This document shows, in pieces, positions 47,967 through 56,074 of a DNA stretch of 64,000 bases. A program made the position numbers and the translations under genes. Under the pieces are notes generated by a model. The model was not told the origin of the DNA, did not search any database, and saw only the letters and a program-made list of their open reading frames with translations. The DNA comes from CAMDPA01 sp964574325 (GTDB lineage Bacteria > Pseudomonadota > Alphaproteobacteria > Rhizobiales > Hyphomicrobiaceae), in the NCBI GenBank assembly GCA_964574325.1, contig CAZNMY010000021.1, forward strand, positions 1 through 64,000, read 5' to 3'. The stretch's first letter is position 1. Every line of letters starts with the position of its first letter.

Positions 47967-48917
47967 TCAGGCGGTGGTGGTCTGGCTGCGGGCGGCTGCG
48001 AGCAATTTGTCGTCGTAGGCGAGGGGGGCGTCGAGCTGCACGGCGAAGCGATCGGCGCTGGCCCAGGCGATCTTGCCCTGCAGGTTGTGGTCGCCGACGA
48101 CGAGGCTCACACGTTGGCCGACCTCGACTCCGATATCGCCTTCGGCGCCGATGCCGCCGCGCGAGATGTCGAACAAAGTTATCGGTCGCCAGTCGCCGCC
48201 GGCTTGCAGCCATCCCTGCCACGACACGGCATAGCGCGGTTGCTGGCGGCGCTCGGCGATGCCGGGAATCTCGAGGGTTCCGTCGGCCATGATGCACGGG
48301 GTTTCGCCAGCGGCTGCACGGGCAAGAATGTTGCGCAGGCGCGGCAGGCGGGCTGCCTGCTGATCCAGATCGACGCCGCGCGCGACGGCCTTGTCGAGAA
48401 TGTCGATCGCTGCGTGGCACAACTCGCGCCAGATGTCGGCGAGGACTTCGGTCGGGATGCCGTAGTTCGAACCGGTGGTCGCCGGGTCGGCCTGCAACTT
48501 CGCGGCCGTCGCTCTGCGCGCGAAAGCGAGGCGCACGTGGAAATGCTGGATCTGGCCGATCAACTCGGGCTGGAGGCTCGCCAGTTCCGGGACCACGGCG
48601 GGATAGACGACGGGCTCGGGAGGCATGATCGCCAGGATATGCTGGTGGTCGGCCGAGGGGGAGATTTCGGCGGCATTGAACAGGCTGGCGACGGTCGCGA
48701 TCGAGCCGGCCAGGGTTGCGACTTCGCTGGCGACACCGTGCAGTGCAGGAGACGCGCGATCCGCATCGGCGAATTTCGTCGTCGGGTCGAGATGGCTGAA
48801 GTCCAGACTTTCGCCGTCGTCCAGGAAGCCCAATTCGGCGCCCATCGTTCGTCTCGCGTGCTCGAGTTGCGGTCGATGACAGAACGATAGCGCAAGTTTC
48901 GTAACCAATGCCTCCAC
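47967..48917 (-). CDS. PilZ-domain protein (cyclic-di-GMP receptor candidate)
   Basis: A 316-residue protein with a PilZ domain at the C-terminus (about 215-300). Both cyclic-di-GMP motifs are present: RRQQPR (RxxxR type) and DISRGG ((D/N)xSxxG), so binding is likely. The first ~200 residues are helical with no known domain; they could be a partner-binding or sensory module. There are no membrane segments. It ends 17 bases from the convergent exported-protein gene. A role in motility or polysaccharide control fits the neighbourhood, and a GGDEF-EAL protein is encoded at the end of the window. Confidence 0.82.
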   Translation of the reverse strand: MEALVTKLALSFCHRPQLEHARRTMGAELGFLDDGESLDFSHLDPTTKFADADRASPALHGVASEVATLAGSIATVASLFNAAEISPSADHQHILAIMPPEPVVYPAVVPELASLQPELIGQIQHFHVRLAFARRATAAKLQADPATTGSNYGIPTEVLADIWRELCHAAIDILDKAVARGVDLDQQAARLPRLRNILARAAAGETPCIMADGTLEIPGIAERRQQPRYAVSWQGWLQAGGDWRPITLFDISRGGIGAEGDIGVEVGQRVSLVVGDHNLQGKIAWASADRFAVQLDAPLAYDDKLLAAARSQTTTA

Positions 48918-48973
48918 GACGGGGTACTGATCATCTCAAATTCTAACGAATGAAACCGGTTCGAGGGATGCGG

Positions 48974-49831
48974 CTACCACTCGATGCCGACCATGGCGGC
49001 GACGGGTTTGACCGCGTGGCCTGAGAGCAGGCGGGCCAATGCGGCCGGGTCGATCGCGCCGTTATGCAGCACCTCGTTGCGGTGGATGCCCTGGGCGATG
49101 AACAGGGAGGCGAGCCCTGCAGCGCTCGCGCCGGCGATATCGGTGCGCACAGCATCGCCGATCGCCAGTATGCGCTGGGGATCGGGCGTTCTGCCGCGTA
49201 GTTCTGCGATTTTCGCAAACGCCAAATGGTATGCCGGGGCGTGCGGTTTGCCGGCCCAGTAGACCTCGCCGCCCATGGTCTCGTAGAGTTCGGCGACGAT
49301 GCCGGCGCACGGCAGCAACTCCCCGCCGACATCGACGACGAGATCGGGATTGGCGCAGATGAACGGGAGGCGGCGGGCGAGAGCGCGTTCGAGCAGCGGC
49401 CGATAGGTTTCGGCGGTTTCGTTGCGATCGTCCTCCAGCCCGGTGCAGACGATGGCTTGCGCGTCTTCGAGCGGCACGCGCGCTGCGGGCTCGGTCTCGA
49501 ACAGCGGAAGGTCGCGCTCCGTGCCGATGTGGAGCACGCGGGAGTAGCCGCGCTCCGCGATATGGGCGAGGGCGATGTCGCCGGAGGATACGATCGCATC
49601 CCAACTGTCGCGGCGGACGCGCTTCTCGGCGAGAACCTCGGCGACCCAACGGGAGGGCATGGGGGCATTCGACAACAGCAGGACCGTGCCTCCCGCCGCG
49701 CGATATCGAGCAAAGGCATCGCCGGCGCCATCGTATGCGCTGCGGCCGTCGTGGACGACGCCCCAGACGTCGCAGACGAGGGCATCATAGCCTGAAATGA
49801 GCGGGCCTGCAGCCGTGATGAGCCTGGTCAT
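48974..49831 (-). CDS. HAD-superfamily class IIA hydrolase (TIGR01459 type)
   Basis: A 285-residue HAD phosphatase. The catalytic motif I is CDVWGVVHDG (Asp21), in which the second Asp of DxD is replaced by Trp as is typical of this subfamily; motif II is LLLSNAP, and the C-terminal part has YWAGKPHAPAY and ILAIGDAVRTDIAGA (motifs III and IV). This group resembles NagD-type sugar phosphatases. It is the last gene of a four-gene operon (GT2-YdjC-GtrA-HAD), with its ATG overlapping the GtrA stop codon (ATGA, 49828-49831), so it may dephosphorylate a sugar precursor or by-product of that pathway. Confidence 0.85.
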   Translation of the reverse strand: MTRLITAAGPLISGYDALVCDVWGVVHDGRSAYDGAGDAFARYRAAGGTVLLLSNAPMPSRWVAEVLAEKRVRRDSWDAIVSSGDIALAHIAERGYSRVLHIGTERDLPLFETEPAARVPLEDAQAIVCTGLEDDRNETAETYRPLLERALARRLPFICANPDLVVDVGGELLPCAGIVAELYETMGGEVYWAGKPHAPAYHLAFAKIAELRGRTPDPQRILAIGDAVRTDIAGASAAGLASLFIAQGIHRNEVLHNGAIDPAALARLLSGHAVKPVAAMVGIEW

Positions 49832-50289
49832 GAATGGGGCTCCCGCTTGGATCGCCGAGACGCGCCGAAGACGCCGAAGCGGAAGCCGGCATAGGATACG
49901 AACATCGAGACGAAGCAGGCCAGAAAAAGCGCCGCCTCGGGGATCAGGGCCGGGACTGCCAGCAGCAGGCCGGCGAACACGGTGTAGTTCACGAGTTGAG
50001 ACGTGAGCGAGACGCCCGCGAACTTCGAGAACTCGACGAGGGTCGGCGGGTTCTTTTCGGCGAACGTTATCGTTCGGTTGATCGACCACGAGACGACCAT
50101 CGCCAGCGCGATGCCGAAGGGCCGCGCGAGGAACGGTGAGATGGCGAATACGCGGGTCAGCAGCGTCAGCACGGCGGTGTCGGTCGCGAGTGCGGCCAGT
50201 CCTGCGAGCACGAAGCCGCCGTAGTGGCGCACGGCGCCGCTGGCGACGGCGCTGCGCCATCTGCTCGCCAGGGTGGTATCGGGGGTCAT
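49828..50289 (-). CDS. GtrA-like flippase
   Basis: A 153-residue membrane protein of the GtrA/DPMS family with four membrane segments (about 24-46, 53-73, 88-110, 116-140) and the family pattern FVLAGLAALATDTAVLTLL near the first segment and SWSINRTITF after the second. GtrA proteins flip polyprenyl-phosphate-linked sugars to the periplasm, normally working with a GtrB-type glycosyltransferase, which is encoded two genes upstream. Both its start (50286-50289) and stop (49828-49831) overlap neighbours by four bases. No strong ribosome binding site is seen, consistent with coupled translation. Confidence 0.88.
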   Translation of the reverse strand: MTPDTTLASRWRSAVASGAVRHYGGFVLAGLAALATDTAVLTLLTRVFAISPFLARPFGIALAMVVSWSINRTITFAEKNPPTLVEFSKFAGVSLTSQLVNYTVFAGLLLAVPALIPEAALFLACFVSMFVSYAGFRFGVFGASRRSKREPHS

Positions 50290-51206
50290 AGCGGTAGGGC
50301 CCTCGCCCAATCGACCGGGGGGCGGTCGGGCCTCGGGTCCGGGTGCCAGATCGCTTCGTCGAGACGGGGAACGGCGAACAGCGCGTCGAGTTCGTGGCGG
50401 CGGCGTTCGACGACGGGATCGAGTTCGGCCAAGGCGGCGTCGGGATAGCCGGGGTGGCACATCACCAGATGGCGGGGGCCTCGCACAGAGAAGAACCGGG
50501 CGAGCTCCTGCTCGAAGGGGATGTTCAGATCGAACGGGGATACGCCGGAAAATCCGCGGTTCGTGGGGAAGCCGGCGGCTCGCATCTTCGCGCCGAAGCC
50601 GCGCGCCAGGGTGTGGATGACGATGGCCTTGTGGACGGCCGTGCGTCGGCGAAGGATGTCGATCGTGCGGTCGGCGGGATCGCGAACGAGCGGGAGCCGA
50701 TCGCGGTAGCGGGCCTGCAGGATCTGCAACAGGGCGTGGCGGACGCGCGGCAGGACGTGAACGTGCTGATGCCCGTCGATGAAGTCCGGTTGAACCCCGA
50801 GGCCTTCCTCGAAGTGCGCGAGTTGGCGGCCGATTTCGGCGGCGATCTCGCCGGTGCCGATCGCGCCGGTCGCGCAGCGCCGGAGAAGGGTCATGTTGTC
50901 CTGGAATTCGCCGTCGGGGGCGAGAAGTGGGGCGGGCCCTAGCGGGTTGCCGAGCGTCAGGTTGAGGTGGAGGCCGACCGCCACGAAGGGGCGCAGCTCA
51001 CGCAGGCGGGGCGCCGAGGCTTGCCAGGCCGGCATAGTGACGATGGCGCTCGTGGCCGACAACCGCCGTGCGCGGGCGAGTTCCTCGATGCCGCTGCTGA
51101 CGCCCTCGGTGATCGCGAAGTCGTCGGCGCACAAGATGACGTTGGCCCCGGCGGGGAGTGCGGGCTCGTCTTCCCGGGCGCTGGTCGACGTGTTGGCGCT
51201 CGTCAT
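50286..51206 (-). CDS. YdjC/ChbG-type carbohydrate deacetylase (NaxD/HpnK-like)
   Basis: A 306-residue YdjC-family hydrolase. The metal and catalytic residues are in place: ADDF (Asp28-Asp29), GLHLNLT (His80), DGHQHVH (His146, His148, His150) and CHPGYPD (His251). Family members remove N-acetyl groups from chitobiose (ChbG), from a hopanoid glucosamine (HpnK) or from undecaprenyl-phosphate GalNAc (NaxD). Lying between a GT2 and a GtrA flippase, it most resembles the NaxD situation, in which the deacetylated sugar is flipped and transferred to lipid A. There is no signal peptide, as expected for a cytoplasmic-face enzyme. Confidence 0.85.
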   Translation of the reverse strand: MTSANTSTSAREDEPALPAGANVILCADDFAITEGVSSGIEELARARRLSATSAIVTMPAWQASAPRLRELRPFVAVGLHLNLTLGNPLGPAPLLAPDGEFQDNMTLLRRCATGAIGTGEIAAEIGRQLAHFEEGLGVQPDFIDGHQHVHVLPRVRHALLQILQARYRDRLPLVRDPADRTIDILRRRTAVHKAIVIHTLARGFGAKMRAAGFPTNRGFSGVSPFDLNIPFEQELARFFSVRGPRHLVMCHPGYPDAALAELDPVVERRRHELDALFAVPRLDEAIWHPDPRPDRPPVDWARALPL

Positions 51207-52204
51207 TGAAGCGTATCGACAGTCAGACCGGTATGGATGTGGCGGCGGCCGATCGGGGTGGGGGGATCGACACCGATCTCTTCGGCGACGAGATACAGTG
51301 GCCGCGCTTTCACTTCCTCGTACACCCGGCCGAGATATTCACCGATGATGCCGAGGACGATCAGTTGCACGCCCGCGAAGAACATCACCGAAATGATGAT
51401 CGAGGGATAGCCGGGGACGTCGACGCCGAACACCATCGTCTTGAGCACGATGACGATGGCGTAGGCGAAGGCGACGAATGAGACGATGAGGCCGAGCAGG
51501 GTCGAAATCCGCAGCGGGAGCGTCGAGAAAGCCGTCAATCCGTCGAGTGCGAAGTGGACGAGGCGGCGGATGTTCCAGCGCGAGCCGCCGCCACCTTCAC
51601 GGGCTGCGACGGTGTAGGGGATACCCACCGACTTGTAGCCGATCCAGGAGAACAGGCCCTTGTTGAAGCGCGAGGCTTCGCGCATGCGGTTCATCGCATC
51701 GGCGGCCTTGCGGTCGAGCAACCGGAAATCGCCGGCGCCTTCGGGGATGTCGGTTTTCACGAGCGCATTGAAGATTTTGTAGAACGCGACGGAGACGAGG
51801 CGGCGCAGCGGTCCGTCGGTGTTGCGGTCGTTGCGCTCGCCGTAGACGATCTGATAGCCGTCGCGCCAGCGGGCGACGAACTGCGACAGCAACTCGGGGG
51901 GGTGCTGCAGATCGGCGTCCATGAGGATGACCGCATCGCCGGTCGCATAGCGGATGCCGGCGGCGAGCGCGATCTCCTTGCCGAAGTTGCGGCTGAACGA
52001 GATGGCCTTGATGCGGTTGTCGTCCGCGTTGAGGGCGCGCAGGCGTTCCAGCGTGTCGTCGCGCGAACCGTCGTCGACGAACACCAGCTCCCACGTCGCG
52101 TCGGGGAGCTGGTCGAGCACCGGCGTCAACCGGCCGACGAGCCGGTCCAGGTTGGCGGCCTCGTTCAGGACGGGGATGACGATCGATATGAGGTCGCGGG
52201 CCAT
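51203..52204 (-). CDS. Polyprenyl-phosphate glycosyltransferase (GtrB/ArnC-like GT2)
   Basis: A 333-residue GT2 enzyme with ISIVIPVLNEAANL (6-19), VDDGS (Asp44-Asp45) and the metal site DADLQ (Asp96, Asp98), followed by two C-terminal membrane segments (about 233-257 and 268-290). This architecture is that of GtrB, ArnC and FlmF, which put a sugar on undecaprenyl phosphate. It heads an operon in which each next gene overlaps by four bases. I start at the ATG at 52204 by homology; longer in-frame starts add an unrelated stretch. An inverted repeat at 52303-52330 may regulate it. Confidence 0.88.
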   Translation of the reverse strand: MARDLISIVIPVLNEAANLDRLVGRLTPVLDQLPDATWELVFVDDGSRDDTLERLRALNADDNRIKAISFSRNFGKEIALAAGIRYATGDAVILMDADLQHPPELLSQFVARWRDGYQIVYGERNDRNTDGPLRRLVSVAFYKIFNALVKTDIPEGAGDFRLLDRKAADAMNRMREASRFNKGLFSWIGYKSVGIPYTVAAREGGGGSRWNIRRLVHFALDGLTAFSTLPLRISTLLGLIVSFVAFAYAIVIVLKTMVFGVDVPGYPSIIISVMFFAGVQLIVLGIIGEYLGRVYEEVKARPLYLVAEEIGVDPPTPIGRRHIHTGLTVDTLQ

Positions 52205-52302
52205 GGCAAGCTGCTGGTCAAGCTGATCGTTCAGGGGCAACGTCCCCGGCTCGGCGGGCGAGGGGCGGGGATGTGGTCCCGTTTCGTTCGCACTGCTACC
52301 GG

Positions 52303-52330
52303 GTAAATGACGCATCGCACCGTCATTTAC
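52303..52330. promoter_or_regulatory. Inverted repeat upstream of the GT2-YdjC-GtrA-HAD operon
   Basis: GTAAATGACG and CGTCATTTAC form a perfect 10-bp inverted repeat with an eight-base spacer (52313-52320), about 100 bases upstream of the operon start. The size suggests an operator for a dimeric regulator; it could also form an RNA hairpin. Confidence 0.45.
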
Positions 52331-52503
52331 AAGCCGGTGCATGAACGGCGGTAGAACAGCGTCCGACCAGCGGCGATCCCGCGAGCCGCTTGGTTGAGAA
52401 TTGCCGGTTCGGGTCGAGCGGGAAAGTGCCGAGCGGGAGGAATAAGGTGGCCGAGGAAATCTTTCCCCGGCCTGCTCAGAGTTGTCCCGGGTTCAGGACG
52501 GCA

Positions 52504-52758
52504 TCAGAGGCAGCGCGTGATGGTGGAGCCGCACTTGGTATAGCGGATTTCGTCCCAGGCGCAGCAGGGCTGCTCCTTCTGGCAGACCCAGGTGGTCTGC
52601 TTGCCATCGGGGAACTTGTGGCGGCAGACTTTCTGATCCTTGCCGATCTTGGGGGCGGCGGCAGCCTTGGCGGCGGGAGCCTTCGCGTCCTGGGCGATGG
52701 CGGCGGCAGGGGCGAGCATCGTCAGGGAGAGAGCGGCGGCGGCGAGCAGGCGGAACAT
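52504..52758 (-). CDS. Small exported Cys-rich protein
   Basis: An 84-residue protein with a signal peptide (MFRLLAAAALSLTMLAPAAAIAQ), an Ala/Lys-rich spacer, and a compact C-terminal part with six Cys: KVCRHKFPDGKQTTWVC, EQPCCAW, KCGS and RCL. The Cys pattern suggests a disulfide-bonded mini-domain. The ATG has AGGAGACC upstream, which supports it as a real gene despite its size. I do not recognise the family. It is divergent from the gentisate dioxygenase gene and about 300 bases from the GT2 operon. Confidence 0.7.
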   Translation of the reverse strand: MFRLLAAAALSLTMLAPAAAIAQDAKAPAAKAAAAPKIGKDQKVCRHKFPDGKQTTWVCQKEQPCCAWDEIRYTKCGSTITRCL

Positions 52759-52965
52759 GGCAGGTCTCCTACATATGAACAATCGAACGCGGCGAGGTTC
52801 GCACTGCTGCCACCTGTCTGGCAATGACGTGGCTGCATCAAGTGGAAGGAAACCGGCTGGAAGCGGGGCACAAAGCAGGAAACGGCGATCTTGCACCGCC
52901 GGGGCCACGGTCATAAGGATAGGACCAACGAACCCCGGAACAGCGTCCGCCAAGAGGAGCCCCCG

Positions 52966-54015
52966 ATGCAGGCCAACGCCGCGCCCACCACAGATGCAGC
53001 AACGCGTAAGAAGTATTACGATACCATCGCGCCGCAGTCGCTCGCTCCGCTGTGGGAGGTGCTGAAGGGCCTCGTGCCGCCGGAGCCACGCTCGAAGGCC
53101 GTGCCGCACGTCTGGCAGTATTCGAAGGTGCGGCCGCTGCTGATCGAGGCGGGCAGCCTCGTCACCGCAGAAGAGGCGGAACGGCGGGTGCTGGTGCTCG
53201 AGAACCCGGCTCTTGCCGGCCAGTCGCGGATCACCAGCTCGATGTACGCCGGCGTGCAGCTCGTGATGCCCGGCGAGGTGGCGCCGGCGCACAAGCATAC
53301 CGCTTCGGCGCTGCGCTTCGTCCTCGAGTCCAATGGCGGCTACACGACGGTCGCGGGCGAGCGCACGCTGATGCGTCGCGGCGACTTCGTGATCACGCCG
53401 AACGGCGCCTGGCACGATCACGGGCAGGAGAGCGACAGCCCGATCATCTGGGTCGACGGACTCGATCTCCACATGATCAACTTCTTCGAGTCGGGCTTCA
53501 TGGAGCACCACAACGACAAGAAGCAGATGCTCGTGAAGAACGACGAGGAATCCGTGGCGCGCTACGGCTCGGGCCTCGTGCCGATGACCGGCTCATCGCC
53601 GTTCGGGATGACCTCTCCGATCTTCAATTACCGCTATGATCGCAGCCGGGCGGCGCTGATGGATGTCGTCGCCAACAACGCGGTCGACGCCAATCTCGGC
53701 CACGCGCTGCGCTATGCCAACCCGCTCGACGGCGGCTGGGCGATGCCGACCATCGCGACGTGGCTCACGCATCTGCCGAAGGGGTTCGAGACCAAGGGCT
53801 ATCGCGCGACCGACGGCCGCACGATTATCGTCGTCGAAGGCGAGGTCTCGGCCGAGATCGACGGTAAGACGTTGACGGTCGGCGAGAGCGACATCGCGGT
53901 GTGGCCGGCCTGGGCGTGGGGCAGCCTGCGCGCTTCGAAGGACGCGATCTTCTTCACGTTCTCCGACCGCGCCGCGCAGGAGAAGCTCGGCATCTGGCGC
54001 GAGGACCGGCGATAG
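52966..54015 (+). CDS. Gentisate 1,2-dioxygenase
   Basis: A 349-residue bicupin dioxygenase that opens gentisate (2,5-dihydroxybenzoate) to maleylpyruvate. The first cupin has APAHKHTASALRFVLES with metal His residues and MRRGDFVITPNGAWHDHG; the second, degenerate cupin has TDGRTIIVVEGEVSAEIDGKTL and WPAWAWGSL. The length and the N-terminal YYDTIAPQSLAPLWEVL stretch fit this enzyme. The ATG has AGAGGAG upstream. The usual partners (maleylpyruvate isomerase, fumarylpyruvate hydrolase) are not in the window. A GC-rich hairpin (54025-54057) follows the gene. Confidence 0.9.
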   Translation: MQANAAPTTDAATRKKYYDTIAPQSLAPLWEVLKGLVPPEPRSKAVPHVWQYSKVRPLLIEAGSLVTAEEAERRVLVLENPALAGQSRITSSMYAGVQLVMPGEVAPAHKHTASALRFVLESNGGYTTVAGERTLMRRGDFVITPNGAWHDHGQESDSPIIWVDGLDLHMINFFESGFMEHHNDKKQMLVKNDEESVARYGSGLVPMTGSSPFGMTSPIFNYRYDRSRAALMDVVANNAVDANLGHALRYANPLDGGWAMPTIATWLTHLPKGFETKGYRATDGRTIIVVEGEVSAEIDGKTLTVGESDIAVWPAWAWGSLRASKDAIFFTFSDRAAQEKLGIWREDRR

Positions 54016-54024
54016 GAACGCATT

Positions 54025-54057
54025 CCTGCCGGCCGCTCGAAATCGCGGTCGGGCAGG
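54025..54057. terminator. Hairpin between gentisate dioxygenase and lipase genes
   Basis: CCTGCC-G-GCCGC and GCGGT-C-GGGCAGG-type arms pair around TCGAAATC with one internal mismatch. There is no T run; the place between convergent genes suggests a transcription end. Confidence 0.35.
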
Positions 54058-54095
54058 CACTCGAATGGGAGACTGGGCTGCCGACGCAGGCCGCC

Positions 54096-55757
54096 TCAAA
54101 CGAACGTCTCGTTGCGCTTCAGGTATTCGACGAACACGGGGTCATGCTGCACCGCGATCGGTACGGGCAGACCCAGCACCGAATCGAAGAACGGCGTCGG
54201 CTTTTTCTTCTCGTCGAGGGTTTCCTTGGCGATTTCGATGCCCTTGTCGAGATCGCCCCTGATGAAGCGGAGATGCTCGGCGAGTTCGGCATTCGCCAGC
54301 TCGACGTTGCCGCCGTGCTTGGCGCGCAACTGTTGATACGACAGGGTGCTGAGGTAGAGGGCGTAGCGCTGCTCGATGTCGTGCGAGAACAGTTTCCGGC
54401 GCACAAAATACCAAGCAACGCCTGTTACGGCCCCGGCAGCCAGACCGATGAATAGCCAGTAGACCCATGTCGGAACCGGTTCGGGCGCCGTGGCGGCGGG
54501 GTTCGTGGGCTTGAGACTGCCGTCGCTGCTGGTATCCACGGGCTTTCCATCGCCCGAACTATTCGTGCCGGTCTTCTGCGCCTCTTTCTCCTTCTCGTTC
54601 TTGGAGAGTTCTTTCACTTTGTCCTTATGCTGTTCTGCCAGATCGCGCATGGCCTTCTGCGCGGCGTCACGAAGCGTCGACACGGCGCTGTCGATATCGC
54701 TCTTCGACAGTGGCGGTTCGCTGGAGAAGCTCCAGGGCGTGGCGACCTTGCCGTAGCCGTCGGTTGCCTGCAGGTGCAACTGCACGCCGGATTTCACGCG
54801 CTGGCGCAGCGGATAGAGCCAGCGATAGTACCAGCGGTTCATGATCCGCGGAACGAGATCGCCGCTCGATTCCAGGATGACCGTCCGGCTTCCGAGCAGA
54901 CCCTTGTACACGTCGACGAACTCGTGGCTGCCGACGGCGGGCGCACCGAATGTCACGACGGCCGCGATATGGTCGATGCGGATGTTGCGGTCCTTGCCGA
55001 TCGCGTCTGCGACGCGTGCATGGTCGAAGGCGGCGATCTGTGCCATTGCGCCGCCGAGCGAATGACCGGCGTAGACGATCTGGTCGATGTCACGATTTTC
55101 GAAACGCTCGGCGAGCCAGTCCTCGACCTGGTCCTTGATGGCGGCCCAGGCGATCGAGAAGCCGACATGACGGCCGGGCTCGGGATCGCCGAGCTTTTCG
55201 AGCAACGGACCATAGGCTTCTCGCAAGCCGGCGAGGCGGCGATCCTTTCTGGCGAACAGATCGTCGGTCAGCGCATCTGTGCTGTTGATCTTCCAGTCCC
55301 GCTTGCTGAGCGTGCCACGGAAGATGACGAAGGCTTTGCGCTCGAATACGAAGCCGAAGCCTTGCGCGTCGGCCAGTTTGCCGTACTCGCTTGCGTCTTT
55401 GCCGGCTGAATTGAAGAACTTGGGGTGGGTGTGGCCCGAGCAGCATTCGGTGAGATAGCGCGTGATGCGTTGTTCGCTCTCGTAGGCGAGCGCCGTCTTG
55501 TAGGCGAGAAACTCACAGAGCTGCAGCGGCACCAGCCGAGGCTTGGTTTCCCTCGTCGGCTCGATCGAACGCCAGCCGTAGTCGCGCGGCAGCAGGAACC
55601 GAGCGGCGCTCCGCTGGGTTTGCAGGTCCGCTGTCGTCGAGAAATAGTCTGTGTCGAGGTGGAAACCGTCGACTCGAGGCGGCTTGGCCAGGAGTTCGAC
55701 GATCTGTGCGAGGAGTTCGGGGCTCGTAGCGGGGGGTGTTGTCGGCGGGGGCGGCAT
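54096..55757 (-). CDS. Lipase class 3 domain protein with C-terminal membrane anchor
   Basis: A 553-residue protein. The N-terminal half (about 60-340) is a lipase_3 fold: FVIFRGT near 145, the nucleophile elbow VYAGHSLGGAMAQIAA near 230 and VVTFGAPAVGSHEF near 270. A charged helix (about 360-400, rich in Lys/Glu) and a Ser/Pro/Thr linker lead to one membrane segment (about 430-450) and a 100-residue C-terminal helical domain. There is no signal peptide, so the lipase domain may stay in the cytoplasm. Class 3 lipases with membrane tails occur among secreted effectors and phage-defence proteins, but nothing here proves either. Confidence 0.8.
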   Translation of the reverse strand: MPPPPTTPPATSPELLAQIVELLAKPPRVDGFHLDTDYFSTTADLQTQRSAARFLLPRDYGWRSIEPTRETKPRLVPLQLCEFLAYKTALAYESEQRITRYLTECCSGHTHPKFFNSAGKDASEYGKLADAQGFGFVFERKAFVIFRGTLSKRDWKINSTDALTDDLFARKDRRLAGLREAYGPLLEKLGDPEPGRHVGFSIAWAAIKDQVEDWLAERFENRDIDQIVYAGHSLGGAMAQIAAFDHARVADAIGKDRNIRIDHIAAVVTFGAPAVGSHEFVDVYKGLLGSRTVILESSGDLVPRIMNRWYYRWLYPLRQRVKSGVQLHLQATDGYGKVATPWSFSSEPPLSKSDIDSAVSTLRDAAQKAMRDLAEQHKDKVKELSKNEKEKEAQKTGTNSSGDGKPVDTSSDGSLKPTNPAATAPEPVPTWVYWLFIGLAAGAVTGVAWYFVRRKLFSHDIEQRYALYLSTLSYQQLRAKHGGNVELANAELAEHLRFIRGDLDKGIEIAKETLDEKKKPTPFFDSVLGLPVPIAVQHDPVFVEYLKRNETFV

Positions 55758-56074
55758 TCGAAAACCTCTGGGCTACATCGGAAGGCACCGGCAATACTCG
55801 GCAGAGGTTCGGCAGAGCGGGAATGTATCGGCGGAGTGAAATCCCGGCTGCTGCCGCCAGTGGCCTCGCGCGCCACAAGCCGCTTCGTTTCGTCTCACCC
55901 CTGGGTTTTCCCGACAAGCCCGGTTTGTGGGTATGGCGAGAACCGGGCATAAGTTGTGGCACAACGGCCGCAGTGGTTTGCCGCCTCGTCGTTTCGGCGG
56001 AACTCGCAAGACCGACGAGGCGAGGTCGCTGCCGCACCTCGTGCATGAAGTCCGGACCGGTTTCGAGGCGCATC
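55758..56074. other. Intergenic stretch without a supported gene
   Basis: This 317-base gap lies between the divergent lipase and cyclase genes. I see no open reading frame with a ribosome binding site and no strong hairpin. A TGGCAC-N8-GC sequence (55957-55971) keeps sigma-54 spacing (GG-N10-GC) about 100 bases before the cyclase ATG, but its -12 half (CCGC) is poor. Confidence 0.4.
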
